From NCBI GenBank assembly GCA_031425455.1, contig JANPJJ010000024.1:1-25002 (forward strand): a stretch of DNA of 25,002 nt, given 5' to 3'. The translations under genes and the position numbers were made by a program. Position 1 is the stretch's first letter. Every line of letters starts with the position of its first letter. A model generated the notes under the pieces. It did not search any database. It was not told where the DNA came from and saw nothing but the letters and a program-made list of their open reading frames with translations. Origin of the DNA: Sandaracinobacteroides sp031425455 (GTDB taxonomy: Bacteria > Pseudomonadota > Alphaproteobacteria > Sphingomonadales > Sphingomonadaceae). Positions 1 through 6,820 of this stretch are shown here, in pieces.

Positions 1-2
1 AT

Positions 3-809
3 GCGGTGACGTTCGCCGCCGGCCTCGCCGCGCAGGGCTACCGCCCGTTCGCGACCATCTATTCCACCTTTTTGCAGCGCGCCTACGACCAGGTCGTGCA
101 CGATGTCGCGATCCAGAACCTGCCGGTCCGTTTTGCCATGGACCGCGCCGGCCTGGTGGGGGCGGACGGCTGCACCCACGCCGGCGCGTTCGACATCAAC
201 TATCTGGCGTCGTTGCCCAATTTCGTGGTGATGTCGGCCGCCGACGAAGTGGAACTGGTGCACATGGTGCACACCGCCGCCTGCCACGACAGCGGGCCGA
301 TCGCGCTGCGCTATCCGCGCGGCGAGGGCATCGGGCTGCCGCTGCCCGAACTTCCCGAGCGGCTGGAGATCGGCAAGGGCCGGATCTTGCGCGAAGGCAA
401 GAAGGTCGCGATCCTGTCGCTCGGCACCCGCCTTCACGAGGCGCTGAAGGCCGCCGACGAGCTGGACGCCAAGGGGCTGAGCACGACGGTTGCCGACATG
501 CGCTTTGCAAAGCCGCTGGACGAGGCGCTGATCCGCCGGCTGTGCGCCAGCCACGAGGTGGTGCTGACGATCGAGGAAGGTTCGATCGGCGGCTTCGGCG
601 CCCATGTGCTGACGCTGGCGAGCGACGAGGGGCTGACCGACAATGGCCTCCGAATTCGCACGATGCGCCTGCCCGACCTGTTCCAGGACCATGAGAATCC
701 GGTGAAGCAATATGCCGAAGCCGGGCTTGATGCGGCGGGGATCGTAAAGACGGTGCTGACAGCGCTGAGGCACAACAGCGTGGAGGTGAGTGAGGGGGCG
801 CGGGCGTGA
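3..809 (+). CDS. dxs: 1-deoxy-D-xylulose-5-phosphate synthase, C-terminal part (cut by left edge)
   Basis: Dxs condenses pyruvate with glyceraldehyde 3-phosphate, using thiamine diphosphate, as the first step of the MEP isoprenoid pathway in the cytosol. The frame is open from the first bases, reading AVTFAAGLAAQG, so the GTG at 6 is an internal Val and not a start. What remains (about 268 residues of a usual 620-640) covers the transketolase-like pyrimidine-binding domain, with the family motif YSTFLQRAYDQ near residue 20 of the fragment and ALRYPRGEG near residue 100. The C-terminal transketolase domain follows, with LTIEEGSIGGFGAHV. The reading frame is intact to its TGA. In many alphaproteobacteria dxs lies directly before tlyA; here about 0.7 kb separates them. 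The family assignment is secure. Confidence 0.97.
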   Translation, partial: AVTFAAGLAAQGYRPFATIYSTFLQRAYDQVVHDVAIQNLPVRFAMDRAGLVGADGCTHAGAFDINYLASLPNFVVMSAADEVELVHMVHTAACHDSGPIALRYPRGEGIGLPLPELPERLEIGKGRILREGKKVAILSLGTRLHEALKAADELDAKGLSTTVADMRFAKPLDEALIRRLCASHEVVLTIEEGSIGGFGAHVLTLASDEGLTDNGLRIRTMRLPDLFQDHENPVKQYAEAGLDAAGIVKTVLTALRHNSVEVSEGARA

Positions 810-810
810 G

Positions 811-831
811 GCCGGCGCTTGTCGAGCCGGC
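811..831 (+). terminator. GC-rich hairpin just after the dxs stop
   Basis: Two copies of the self-complementary hexamer GCCGGC (811-816 and 826-831) can form a 6-bp stem with a 9-nt loop, beginning one base after the dxs stop codon. No T-run follows, so an intrinsic terminator is only a guess from position and strength of the stem. Confidence 0.35.
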
Positions 832-838
832 TCATTCC

Positions 839-865
839 GGATATACGGTTGTTTCCTGTATATCC
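839..865. promoter_or_regulatory. Perfect 8-bp inverted repeat upstream of the AbrB-type gene
   Basis: GGATATAC (839-846) and GTATATCC (858-865) are exact reverse complements separated by 11 bases. They end 13 bases before the ATG of the AbrB/MazE-type gene and directly before its AAGG ribosome-binding site. Antitoxins of this fold commonly repress their own promoter through such palindromes, so this is a likely autoregulatory operator. That role is inferred from position and symmetry only. Confidence 0.55.
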
Positions 866-878
866 AAGGTAGCTCGTC

Positions 879-1025
879 ATGCAGGTCGCCCGCTGGGGCA
901 ACAGCCTCGCCGTTCGCATTCCTGCCGCTGTGGCGAAGGAAATGCATCTGAAAGAGGGTGATGTGGTGAACATCATCAAGGCGAGCGCCGACACCCTTGC
1001 GCTGGAAGACAATCCATTTGCTTGA
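879..1025 (+). CDS. Short AbrB/MazE-type (SpoVT-AbrB) antitoxin-like protein, no toxin partner
   Basis: This 48-residue frame starts MQVARWGNSLAVRIPAA, the signature of the swapped-hairpin AbrB/MazE DNA-binding domain, and continues through HLKEGDVVNI. AAGG at 866-869 is a suitable ribosome-binding site. Family members of this type are usually about 75-85 residues, with a C-terminal tail that binds a PIN or MazF toxin. Here the protein stops right after the DNA-binding domain (ending EDNPFA). The bases downstream encode no PIN or MazF motif in any frame I read, and a convergent gene ends at 1047. It is either an orphan, truncated antitoxin or a stand-alone small DNA-binding protein. The fold is confident, the function less so. 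Confidence 0.8.
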   Translation: MQVARWGNSLAVRIPAAVAKEMHLKEGDVVNIIKASADTLALEDNPFA

Positions 1026-1046
1026 CGAGAAAATGCCGACACACCC

Positions 1047-1436
1047 TCAAGCCCTATGCCCGTGCGGCTTGGCATGACCATGCGTCCGGCAGAAGCGCTC
1101 GTCGAGTTCCGCGATCCGCGCGTCGCCGTCGGGAAGCTGCCGTAGGAGGGGGTCGAGCTTTGCTTCCATGCGGTCGTTGTTTTCCTTGCTGGCGGGCGAG
1201 CCGATGTAGAGGAAGTAGGCCAGCCCGACCACTTGCCAGATGAACTGCAGGAACTCCGACTGCCAGTTCTCGAACGTGTCGCGAAGCATTTCGTTCACAT
1301 AGGCACTGGTCGCGGGCGCCTGCCCATGCTGCAGGCTTTCCTCCGCAAAGGTGCGCCAGCCGAACCACCAGTGCAGGGCGAGCGACACCAGGAAAAAACC
1401 TAGCGTAAGCCAGCCATAGGCGTATTTCTTGCACAT
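1047..1436 (-). CDS. Small inner-membrane protein, DUF6766-like
   Basis: The protein has 129 residues and starts MCKKYAYGW. A hydrophobic segment lies at about residues 8-26 (LTLGFFLVSLALHWWFGW), followed by a polar stretch with NEMLRDTFENWQSEFLQ. A second hydrophobic segment sits near residues 65-80 (FIWQVVGLAYFLYIG), and the charged tail is rich in His and Arg. The FFLVSLALHWWFGW and ENWQSEFLQ blocks resemble proteins I recall as DUF6766, a family of small membrane proteins of unknown function. That name comes from memory and was not searched. The gene is convergent with the AbrB-type gene (21 bases between their ends) and divergent from tlyA, so it interrupts the usual dxs-tlyA adjacency. 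The function is unknown. Confidence 0.75.
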   Translation of the reverse strand: MCKKYAYGWLTLGFFLVSLALHWWFGWRTFAEESLQHGQAPATSAYVNEMLRDTFENWQSEFLQFIWQVVGLAYFLYIGSPASKENNDRMEAKLDPLLRQLPDGDARIAELDERFCRTHGHAKPHGHRA

Positions 1437-1496
1437 GGTTCCAGCCTTTCCCTGCTTTAAACAGGCTTTGCCTTGTTGCTGTTCTCGGCTGGGCAC

Positions 1497-2282
1497 ATGG
1501 CCAAGTTGAGGGCCGACCACCTGCTGGTGGAACGCGGCCTCGCCGAGAGCCGGACCCGGGCGCAGGCGCTGATCATGGCGGGGCTGGTGTTCGCAGGAAC
1601 ACGCAAGTTGGCCAAGGCCGGTGAGATGCTGGCAGCCGACGCCGTGCTCGACGTGCGCGGGCGGGATCATCCCTGGGTGTCGCGTGGTGGGGTGAAGCTG
1701 GCGCACGGGCTGCAGCATTTCGGTATCGGGGTGGCGGGCGCGGTGGCGCTGGATGTCGGGTCCTCGACCGGGGGCTTTACCGATGTGCTGCTGTCCGGCG
1801 GCGCGGCCAGGATCTATGCGGTGGATGTCGGCACCAACCAGCTTGCCTGGAAGCTGCGGCAGGACCCGCGCGTTATCGTGCTGGAGCAGACCAATGCCAG
1901 GGCGCTGACCGACGCGCAGATCCCCGAGCCGGTCGACATCATCGTTTGCGATGCCAGCTTCATTTCGCTGGCCAAGGTGCTGGAGGTGCCGCTGGGGTTT
2001 GCCCGCACGGCCGCGCATCTGGTGGCGCTGGTGAAGCCGCAGTTCGAGGCCGGGCGCGACGAAGTGGGAAAAGGCGGCGTGGTGCGCGATGCGTCCGTGC
2101 ATGCGCGGGTGTGCGAGGCTGCGGCTGCGTGGGTCGAGGGGCGCGGGTGGCGGGTGCTGGGCGTGACGCCGTCGCCGATCACCGGGCCGGAGGGGAATGT
2201 GGAATTTCTGCTGGCTGCACAAAAGCAAGGGGCGGCGAAGTTGCCTCCGCCGCCCCGAAACTCGGATGCGCAATCGCCTTAG
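1497..2282 (+). CDS. tlyA: TlyA family rRNA (cytidine-2'-O)-methyltransferase
   Basis: The protein (261 residues) joins an N-terminal S4 RNA-binding domain (about residues 3-60, LRADHLLVERGLAESRTRAQ) to an FtsJ-type Rossmann methyltransferase. The SAM-binding motif I reads DVGSSTGGFTDVLL, and the later motif KPQFEAGRDEVGKGGVV is typical of TlyA. Family members methylate the 2'-O of cytidines in 16S and/or 23S rRNA and affect capreomycin sensitivity. The start at MAKLRADHLL is preferred over the ATG at 1473 because S4/TlyA proteins begin this way. Its last 4 bases overlap the convergent phasin gene. The older name hemolysin A is not supported by anything visible here. Confidence 0.93.
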   Translation: MAKLRADHLLVERGLAESRTRAQALIMAGLVFAGTRKLAKAGEMLAADAVLDVRGRDHPWVSRGGVKLAHGLQHFGIGVAGAVALDVGSSTGGFTDVLLSGGAARIYAVDVGTNQLAWKLRQDPRVIVLEQTNARALTDAQIPEPVDIIVCDASFISLAKVLEVPLGFARTAAHLVALVKPQFEAGRDEVGKGGVVRDASVHARVCEAAAAWVEGRGWRVLGVTPSPITGPEGNVEFLLAAQKQGAAKLPPPPRNSDAQSP

Positions 2283-3052
2283 GCGGCAATCGACTTTTTG
2301 ACCGAATCGGTGGCAATTGCCATCCGGTTGGACAGCGGCTGCACGACTTCGCCGGCCAGCTTCATCCAGGTTTCCGACAGCTGCGACCAGCCGGCGACGG
2401 CCTTGTCGAACTGCGCCTTGGCATAGTCGTTCTGGAACTGCATCAGCTCGTTCGGGCTCTTCACCGCGGTCATCGACTTCAGCGCGACCTGGGCTTCTTC
2501 CATCGACTGCTTGGAGGTTGCGACGAAATGCGTGGTCAGCGCTTCGGCAGCAGCCGAGGCGGCCTTGGCCGATTCGATCATCGCTTCGACGTTGCCCTTA
2601 GCGAATTCGGTCATTTCAGTCATCGACTTCATGTTCTTCTCCATCATTTCACGAACCTTCTCGTTCATTTGTTCGAAGCCGGCCTGGGCCTGGGCCACCG
2701 CGTCTGCGGTTGCCTTTTCCATCGCGGGGCCCCCTTTCATGGCAGAGCCAGCGGCTTCCATCGACTTGCTGATCGTCTGGGTGTTCATTCTTGCTTCCTT
2801 CGGAACGGGGGCAGCGGAAACCGCCTGCCTGGTCGGTGCAACACGGGTCGTCTTCGAAGCAACGATCGCTGGACGGGCCTGCACGATCGTCAGCGCGGGC
2901 TTGGGCGCCGGTGTCGCCGCAGCACGAGCCTTCGTCGATTTCGCAGTACGCACCGCCGCCGGCTTCGCCCCGGCAGAACCTTGCTCAACCGGCTTCAGAG
3001 GCGCCGAGGCAGCAGCCTGGGGCTTCGCGCGAACAGTCTTGGTCTTTGCCAT
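2279..3052 (-). CDS. Phasin family protein with Ala/Lys/Pro-rich N-terminal extension
   Basis: Phasins coat polyhydroxyalkanoate (PHA) granules and control their size and number. The C-terminal part (from about residue 95) is an amphipathic helical phasin domain, with MEKNMKSMTEMTEFAKGN, SAAAEALTTHF and TAVKSPNELMQFQNDYAKAQFD, the last typical of this family. The first 88 residues are low-complexity and basic (repeats of Ala, Lys, Pro), reminiscent of histone H1-like tails such as that of PhaF. Two starts are possible: ATG at 3052, with GGAG 10 bases upstream, or ATG at 2788 (MNTQTISKSM), which has the stronger site GAAGGAAG and gives a 169-residue protein. A TGC-rich inverted operator pair lies just upstream. 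The phasin call is strong; the N-terminus is uncertain. Confidence 0.9.
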   Translation of the reverse strand: MAKTKTVRAKPQAAASAPLKPVEQGSAGAKPAAVRTAKSTKARAAATPAPKPALTIVQARPAIVASKTTRVAPTRQAVSAAPVPKEARMNTQTISKSMEAAGSAMKGGPAMEKATADAVAQAQAGFEQMNEKVREMMEKNMKSMTEMTEFAKGNVEAMIESAKAASAAAEALTTHFVATSKQSMEEAQVALKSMTAVKSPNELMQFQNDYAKAQFDKAVAGWSQLSETWMKLAGEVVQPLSNRMAIATDSVKKSIAA

Positions 3053-3063
3053 CTGACAACAAC

Positions 3064-3144
3064 TCCGTCTTTATGCTGCACTGCACAATAACCACTTCGG
3101 TCGCCGGTTTCAAGAGCCAAAATGGTGCAGTGCAGCAAAGACGG
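3064..3144 (-). promoter_or_regulatory. Phasin promoter flanked by inverted TGC-rich operators (PhaR-like)
   Basis: TGCTGCACTGCAC (3073-3085) and GTGCAGTGCAGCA (3125-3137) are a perfect 13-bp inverted pair. It continues outward as CCGTCTT (3064-3070) and AAGACGG (3138-3144), with a 2-nt offset. Each copy contains the odd-centred palindrome TGCA-N-TGCA. On the minus strand a -35-like TTGAAA (plus 3107-3112) and a -10-like TATTGT (plus 3084-3089) are 17 bases apart. One operator therefore overlaps the -10 and the other lies just upstream of the -35. PhaR, the repressor of phasin genes, is known to prefer TGC/GCA-rich sites, so this is a probable PhaR-controlled promoter. The repeat is seen; the regulator is inferred. 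Confidence 0.65.
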
Positions 3145-3148
3145 ATTT

Positions 3149-4531
3149 TCAGTGTGCGGGAGCAACCCGCTCCACGCCGGACAACGCCAGCTGTGCGTCG
3201 ATCGCTGCCGTCAGCCGGTCCAGCGCCTGCTGGTCGTGCGCTTCGGCCCGCGCCACCAGCACATCCTGCGTGTTGGACGCGCGCAGCAGCCACCAGCCGT
3301 CGGGTGTGTTCACGCGCGCTCCGTCGGTGTCGTTCACAGTGGCGCCGTCCGCCTTCAGCCGTGCCAGCACTTCGGCGACCACCTGGAACTTGCGGGCTTC
3401 CGAGCAGGGAAAGCGAAGCTCGGGTGTGTTCACCACGGCGGGCATCGCGCTTTTCAGCTTGGTCAGCGATCCGCCCAACTCGCCGACCGCCTCGATCAGC
3501 CGCACGGCGGCATAGAGCGCATCGTCGAAGCCGTACCAGCGGTGCTTGAAAAAGATGTGGCCGCTCATTTCGCCCGCCAGCGGGGAGCCGACTTCCTTCA
3601 TCTTGGCCTTGATCAGGGAGTGGCCTGTCTTCCACATCAGCGGCTTGCCGCCCAGCTCGGCGATCCGGTCGTACAGGGCCTGGCTCGCCTTCACGTCGGC
3701 GATGATGGTCGATCCGGGAAGCTCCTTCAGCACGGGTTCGGCCAGGATCGCCAGCAGCTGGTCGCCCCACACTACCCGACCCAGGCTGTCGATGGCGCCG
3801 ATCCGGTCGCCGTCGCCATCGAAAGCGATGCCGAAGTCCAGCTTCATTTCCTTCACCAGCTGGCGCAGGTCGACCAGATTTTCCTCGACCGTCGGGTCTG
3901 GGTGATGGTTGGGAAAATCGCCGTCGATCTTGGTGAACAGGCTGTAGTGCTCGCCCGGCAGAGTTTTCAGCAGTTTCTCCAGCGCCTCGCCCGTGGCGCC
4001 ATTGCCGGCGTCCCAGCCGATGCGGAAAGCCGGGCCGCTAAAATCCTCGGTCAGGCGCTCGACATAGCGGTCCAGGATGGCCACGCTGCTGGTCGATCCG
4101 CGCCCGACTTCCCAATCGCCGGCGGCAGCGGCAGCGCCGAGCGCGCGAATATCCCCGCCGAAGAAGGGCCGATCCTTCAGCATCATCTTGAAGCCGTTAT
4201 AGTCCGGCGGGTTGTGGCTGCCGGTGATCATCACCCCGCCGTCGGCCCCCAGTTCCGAGACGGAGAAATACAGCATGCCGGTCGGCCCCAGCCCGATCCG
4301 GACCGCGTCGCAGCCCGCCGCCGTCAAGCCGTTGACGAGCGCCGCCTCCAACCGGGGGGAGCTGTGGCGCCCGTCATAGCCGACCGCCACTTTCGATCCG
4401 CCAGCGCGCCGCACCACGGTCGCAAAGCCACGCCCGATCGCCTCTGCATCGGCGTCGCCCAGGGTATCGCCGATCACGCCCCGGATATCATATTCGCGCA
4501 GGCTCGTCGGGTGGAAGTTGTGGCTCTGCAT
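3149..4531 (-). CDS. Phosphomannomutase/phosphoglucomutase (alpha-D-phosphohexomutase)
   Basis: The protein (460 residues, normal for the AlgC-like PMM/PGM group) interconverts hexose 6- and 1-phosphates. It supplies GDP-mannose and UDP-glucose routes for exopolysaccharide and surface glycolipids. All four active-site loops are present. These are the phosphoserine loop TGSHNP (Ser105), the metal loop DGDGDR (238-243), the sugar-specificity loop GEMSGH (320-325) and the phosphate loop RASNT (417-421). It belongs to the minus-strand series mipZ, J-domain protein, this gene, phasin, with 53 bases separating it from the J-domain gene. That gap carries a nested hairpin reaching almost to the ATG. 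Whether mannose or glucose is preferred cannot be read from the sequence. Confidence 0.95.
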   Translation of the reverse strand: MQSHNFHPTSLREYDIRGVIGDTLGDADAEAIGRGFATVVRRAGGSKVAVGYDGRHSSPRLEAALVNGLTAAGCDAVRIGLGPTGMLYFSVSELGADGGVMITGSHNPPDYNGFKMMLKDRPFFGGDIRALGAAAAAGDWEVGRGSTSSVAILDRYVERLTEDFSGPAFRIGWDAGNGATGEALEKLLKTLPGEHYSLFTKIDGDFPNHHPDPTVEENLVDLRQLVKEMKLDFGIAFDGDGDRIGAIDSLGRVVWGDQLLAILAEPVLKELPGSTIIADVKASQALYDRIAELGGKPLMWKTGHSLIKAKMKEVGSPLAGEMSGHIFFKHRWYGFDDALYAAVRLIEAVGELGGSLTKLKSAMPAVVNTPELRFPCSEARKFQVVAEVLARLKADGATVNDTDGARVNTPDGWWLLRASNTQDVLVARAEAHDQQALDRLTAAIDAQLALSGVERVAPAH

Positions 4532-4535
4532 GGCG

Positions 4536-4571
4536 GGCTTTCAACCGGAGGTCCGGTTCGGATAGAAAGCC
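4536..4571 (-). promoter_or_regulatory. Nested hairpin directly before the phosphohexomutase start
   Basis: GGCTTTC (4536-4542) pairs with GAAAGCC (4565-4571), and inside it AACCGGA (4543-4549) pairs with TCCGGTT (4552-4558). A 6-nt bulge (4559-4564) lies on one side. In the minus-strand transcript this 14-bp interrupted stem ends 4 bases before the ATG at 4531 and would cover the ribosome-binding region. No T-run follows, so a translation-control or operator role is likelier than termination. Function is inferred. Confidence 0.5.
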
Positions 4572-4584
4572 GCAGCGGCCGGCG

Positions 4585-4995
4585 TCAACCTTTTGCCCGG
4601 GAAATCGCCTGCAAAAGATGATCGCGCGCAGCGTTGACGCGCCGGGCGAGATCGGCACTGCCTCCTTTATCTGGATGCACCTGGGCGATGATACGCCGGT
4701 GCGCCGCCAGCACGTCGGCCGCCGTTGCCTCCAGCCCGAGCCCCAGGATCTGCCGGGCCTCGATCTCGTCCATCGGCACGGCACCGATCTTCCGGCGCAG
4801 ACGGTCCTTGAACCAGAAGCCGGCGACCGCCGCGCCTATCGCAAGCCCGCCGACCCACTGGCCCCGCGCCAGCAGCCAGAACGCCAGGCCCGCGCCGCCG
4901 GCCAGCGCCAGCTTGCGCCCCGCATCTTTCCCAAGATGGCCTTTCCACCACAGCCAGCCGACGATCGCGGCCGCCAGCAGGGCAAGGAGGTTCAT
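4585..4995 (-). CDS. Membrane-anchored J-domain (DnaJ-like) protein
   Basis: This 136-residue protein has two to three hydrophobic segments (about residues 2-17, 28-42 and 46-61). A C-terminal J-domain follows (about 76-134), with the HPD tripeptide at 107-109 in VHPDKGG. It is a type III J protein with the layout of Tim14/Pam18-like proteins: membrane anchor first, J-domain last. J-domains stimulate the ATPase of Hsp70/DnaK, here presumably at the cytoplasmic face of the inner membrane. The start MNLLALL is chosen because the longer frame upstream reads through mipZ codons without family resemblance. mipZ ends 28 bases upstream on the same strand, so the two are probably cotranscribed. The client is unknown. 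Confidence 0.85.
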   Translation of the reverse strand: MNLLALLAAAIVGWLWWKGHLGKDAGRKLALAGGAGLAFWLLARGQWVGGLAIGAAVAGFWFKDRLRRKIGAVPMDEIEARQILGLGLEATAADVLAAHRRIIAQVHPDKGGSADLARRVNAARDHLLQAISRAKG

Positions 4996-5023
4996 GCCGC
5001 CCGTCCCCTCACGCCGAATCCCC

Positions 5024-5863
5024 TCACGCGGCGACATCCTGCAGGGCCCGGTCGGCCAGCGGCAATTGCAGGGCTGCCACCAGGTCGCGCAGCTCGGCGC
5101 GGGCCGCCACATGGCTGATCGAGGCGTCGGGCAGGTTGGCGATATCCATGAGGGTAAGCCCGCGCGGGAACAGCTCGCGATGGATCACCCGTTCCGACAA
5201 GCCGGGCGCGACCCTGAAGCCGATGCGCTTTGCCAGTTCGTCGAGCGCGGCGCCGACGCGCTTGCGGTTGCGTGCCTCCAGCGAGGAGAGCCGGTTCCGC
5301 AGCACCACCCAGTCGACCGTGCCGCCATCGGCGCGTGCGCGCTGCTGCCGCGCCTTCCACACCAGCTCGGCATAGAAGCTTGGTCTGGTCACGCGGAAAT
5401 TGTCGGGGTCGACCTGCCCCAGCAAGTCGAAATCGATGAAACTGTCGTTGATCGGGGTCACCAGCGTGTCGGCACGAGCGATCGCCGCTCGCCCGATATC
5501 GCTGTCCCGGCCCGGCGTGTCGATCACCAGCGCCTGGACATCGCCGGCGATCAGCGCGTCGAGCGCCTCGGTATCGCCATCCTCCAGCACGGTGACCGGC
5601 AGTTGAAGCAGGTTCAACCCGTGCCGCTCGGCCCAGCGCGCCCGGTTCTCGAGATAGCGCGCCGTGGTTCGCTGCCGGTGATCGAGATCGGCAACGGCCA
5701 CCCGCACGCCCGCACTCGCCAGCGCCAGCGCGATGTGCACGGCCGTGGTGGACTTGCCCGATCCGCCCTTTTCATTGCCGAGCACAATCACATGCGGCGT
5801 CCGCCGCCGCGTCTGCGCGCCCTGCCCCCCCGATCGCTCCCCTACCGCCCCCTCCGTTGACAT
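5024..5863 (-). CDS. mipZ: Division-plane positioning ATPase MipZ
   Basis: MipZ is a ParA/MinD-type ATPase that forms bipolar gradients by interacting with ParB at origins and inhibits FtsZ away from midcell in alphaproteobacteria. The deviant Walker A NEKGGSGKST lies at about residues 30-39. DLDHRQRTTARYLENR, DTPGRDSDI, NDSFIDFDLLGQVDP and DWVVLRNRLSSLEARNRKR closely follow Caulobacter MipZ. The start MSTEG at 5863 is chosen because GAGG and GGGCGGG precede it. The longer in-frame start at 5938 adds 25 unrelated residues and leaves only 18 bases to the divergent panC. The resulting length (279) suits the family. It leads a minus-strand series with the J-domain protein behind it. Confidence 0.92.
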   Translation of the reverse strand: MSTEGAVGERSGGQGAQTRRRTPHVIVLGNEKGGSGKSTTAVHIALALASAGVRVAVADLDHRQRTTARYLENRARWAERHGLNLLQLPVTVLEDGDTEALDALIAGDVQALVIDTPGRDSDIGRAAIARADTLVTPINDSFIDFDLLGQVDPDNFRVTRPSFYAELVWKARQQRARADGGTVDWVVLRNRLSSLEARNRKRVGAALDELAKRIGFRVAPGLSERVIHRELFPRGLTLMDIANLPDASISHVAARAELRDLVAALQLPLADRALQDVAA

Positions 5864-5956
5864 CCCGCCCTGCCTCTTGCGAAGGCCGACCTTACGCGTC
5901 GGCGTTTCCCCCTTGGGGAGCGCTTGCGGATTCGTCAATCGAACGGAAGCGCCAGA
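5864..5956. promoter_or_regulatory. Divergent mipZ/panC promoter interval
   Basis: The 93 bases between the chosen mipZ start and the panC ATG must hold both promoters if these starts are right. CCGAC and GTCGG form a short inverted repeat around an ACGCGT core, followed by a C-run/G-run (CCCCC TT GGGG). I could not assign convincing -35/-10 boxes in either direction. Confidence 0.35.
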
Positions 5957-6820
5957 ATGGACACCATCCGCGATGTGCCCGCGCTAAGGGCCCGTATCCG
6001 GGCCTGGCGCGGCCATGGCCAGACCATCGCCATGGTGCCGACCATGGGCGCGCTGCACGCCGGCCATCTGTCGCTGGTGGGGATCGCGAGGCGCAAGGCG
6101 CACAAGGTGATCACGACGATCTTCGTGAACCCGATGCAGTTCGGCGCCGGCGAGGATATCGACCGCTACCCCCGGCAGGAGGCGGTGGATGCGGCCATGC
6201 TGCGCGGCGCCGGCTGCGACCTCATGTTCGCCCCCTCCGCGCAGCTGGTCTATCCCCAGGGCTTCGCGACTTCCGTCCGGGTTCATGGGCTGGACGAGCC
6301 GATGGAGGGCGCGGCCCGGCCGGGCCATTTCGACGGCGTGGCGACAATCGTCTCGAAGCTGCTGCTGATGGCTTTCCCCGACGTCGCGGTATTCGGCGAG
6401 AAGGACTGGCAGCAGCTTGCGATCATCCGCCGCCTGGTGGCCGATCTGGACATTCCGGTCGAGGTTGTGGGAGCGCCCATCGTGCGCGAGGCGGACGGGC
6501 TCGCGATGTCGTCGCGCAACGCCTATCTCTCGCATGGGGAGCGCGCGGTGGCTGCCGCCCTGCCCCGGACGCTGCGAGCCGCCGCGCAGGCGATTGCCGG
6601 GGGCGCGGCCGTTGCCGAAACGCTGGCGACGGCGAGGGCGGCGCTGAAATCGGCCGGCTTCAAGGTCGATTACCTGACGCTGGCGGACCAGGCTTCGCTG
6701 CAGCCGCTGGATCAGCTGCAACCCGGCGCCCGGCTGTTTGCCGCCGCACGGCTCGGCATCACGCGCCTGATCGACAATTGGCCGATCGAGGCGAGCAGGG
6801 CCCTGGAGACCGCATCATGA
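5957..6820 (+). CDS. panC: Pantothenate synthetase (pantoate-beta-alanine ligase)
   Basis: PanC joins pantoate and beta-alanine, using ATP through a pantoyl-adenylate, to make pantothenate for coenzyme A. The 287-residue length is normal. Adenylylation motifs are present: TMGALHAGH (HAGH at 34-37, the HIGH-like element), FVNPMQF (57-62), GEKDWQQL (147-154) and the KMSKS-like MSSRNAYLS (184-192). The start MDTIRDV has CGGAAG 7 bases upstream; the longer frame from 5924 adds only 11 unrelated residues. It overlaps the following phzF-like gene by 4 bases (ATGA), so they are translationally coupled. It is divergent from mipZ. Confidence 0.96.
   Translation: MDTIRDVPALRARIRAWRGHGQTIAMVPTMGALHAGHLSLVGIARRKAHKVITTIFVNPMQFGAGEDIDRYPRQEAVDAAMLRGAGCDLMFAPSAQLVYPQGFATSVRVHGLDEPMEGAARPGHFDGVATIVSKLLLMAFPDVAVFGEKDWQQLAIIRRLVADLDIPVEVVGAPIVREADGLAMSSRNAYLSHGERAVAAALPRTLRAAAQAIAGGAAVAETLATARAALKSAGFKVDYLTLADQASLQPLDQLQPGARLFAAARLGITRLIDNWPIEASRALETAS

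Noticed and set aside
1022..1243. 73-residue plus-strand frame after the AbrB-type gene, considered as a toxin
   Set aside because: It is Arg/Cys/Ala-rich antisense of the DUF6766-like gene with no PIN or MazF motif.
5864..5938. Longer mipZ start at 5938
   Set aside because: The added 25 residues have no counterpart in MipZ, and the start would leave only 18 bases for two divergent promoters.
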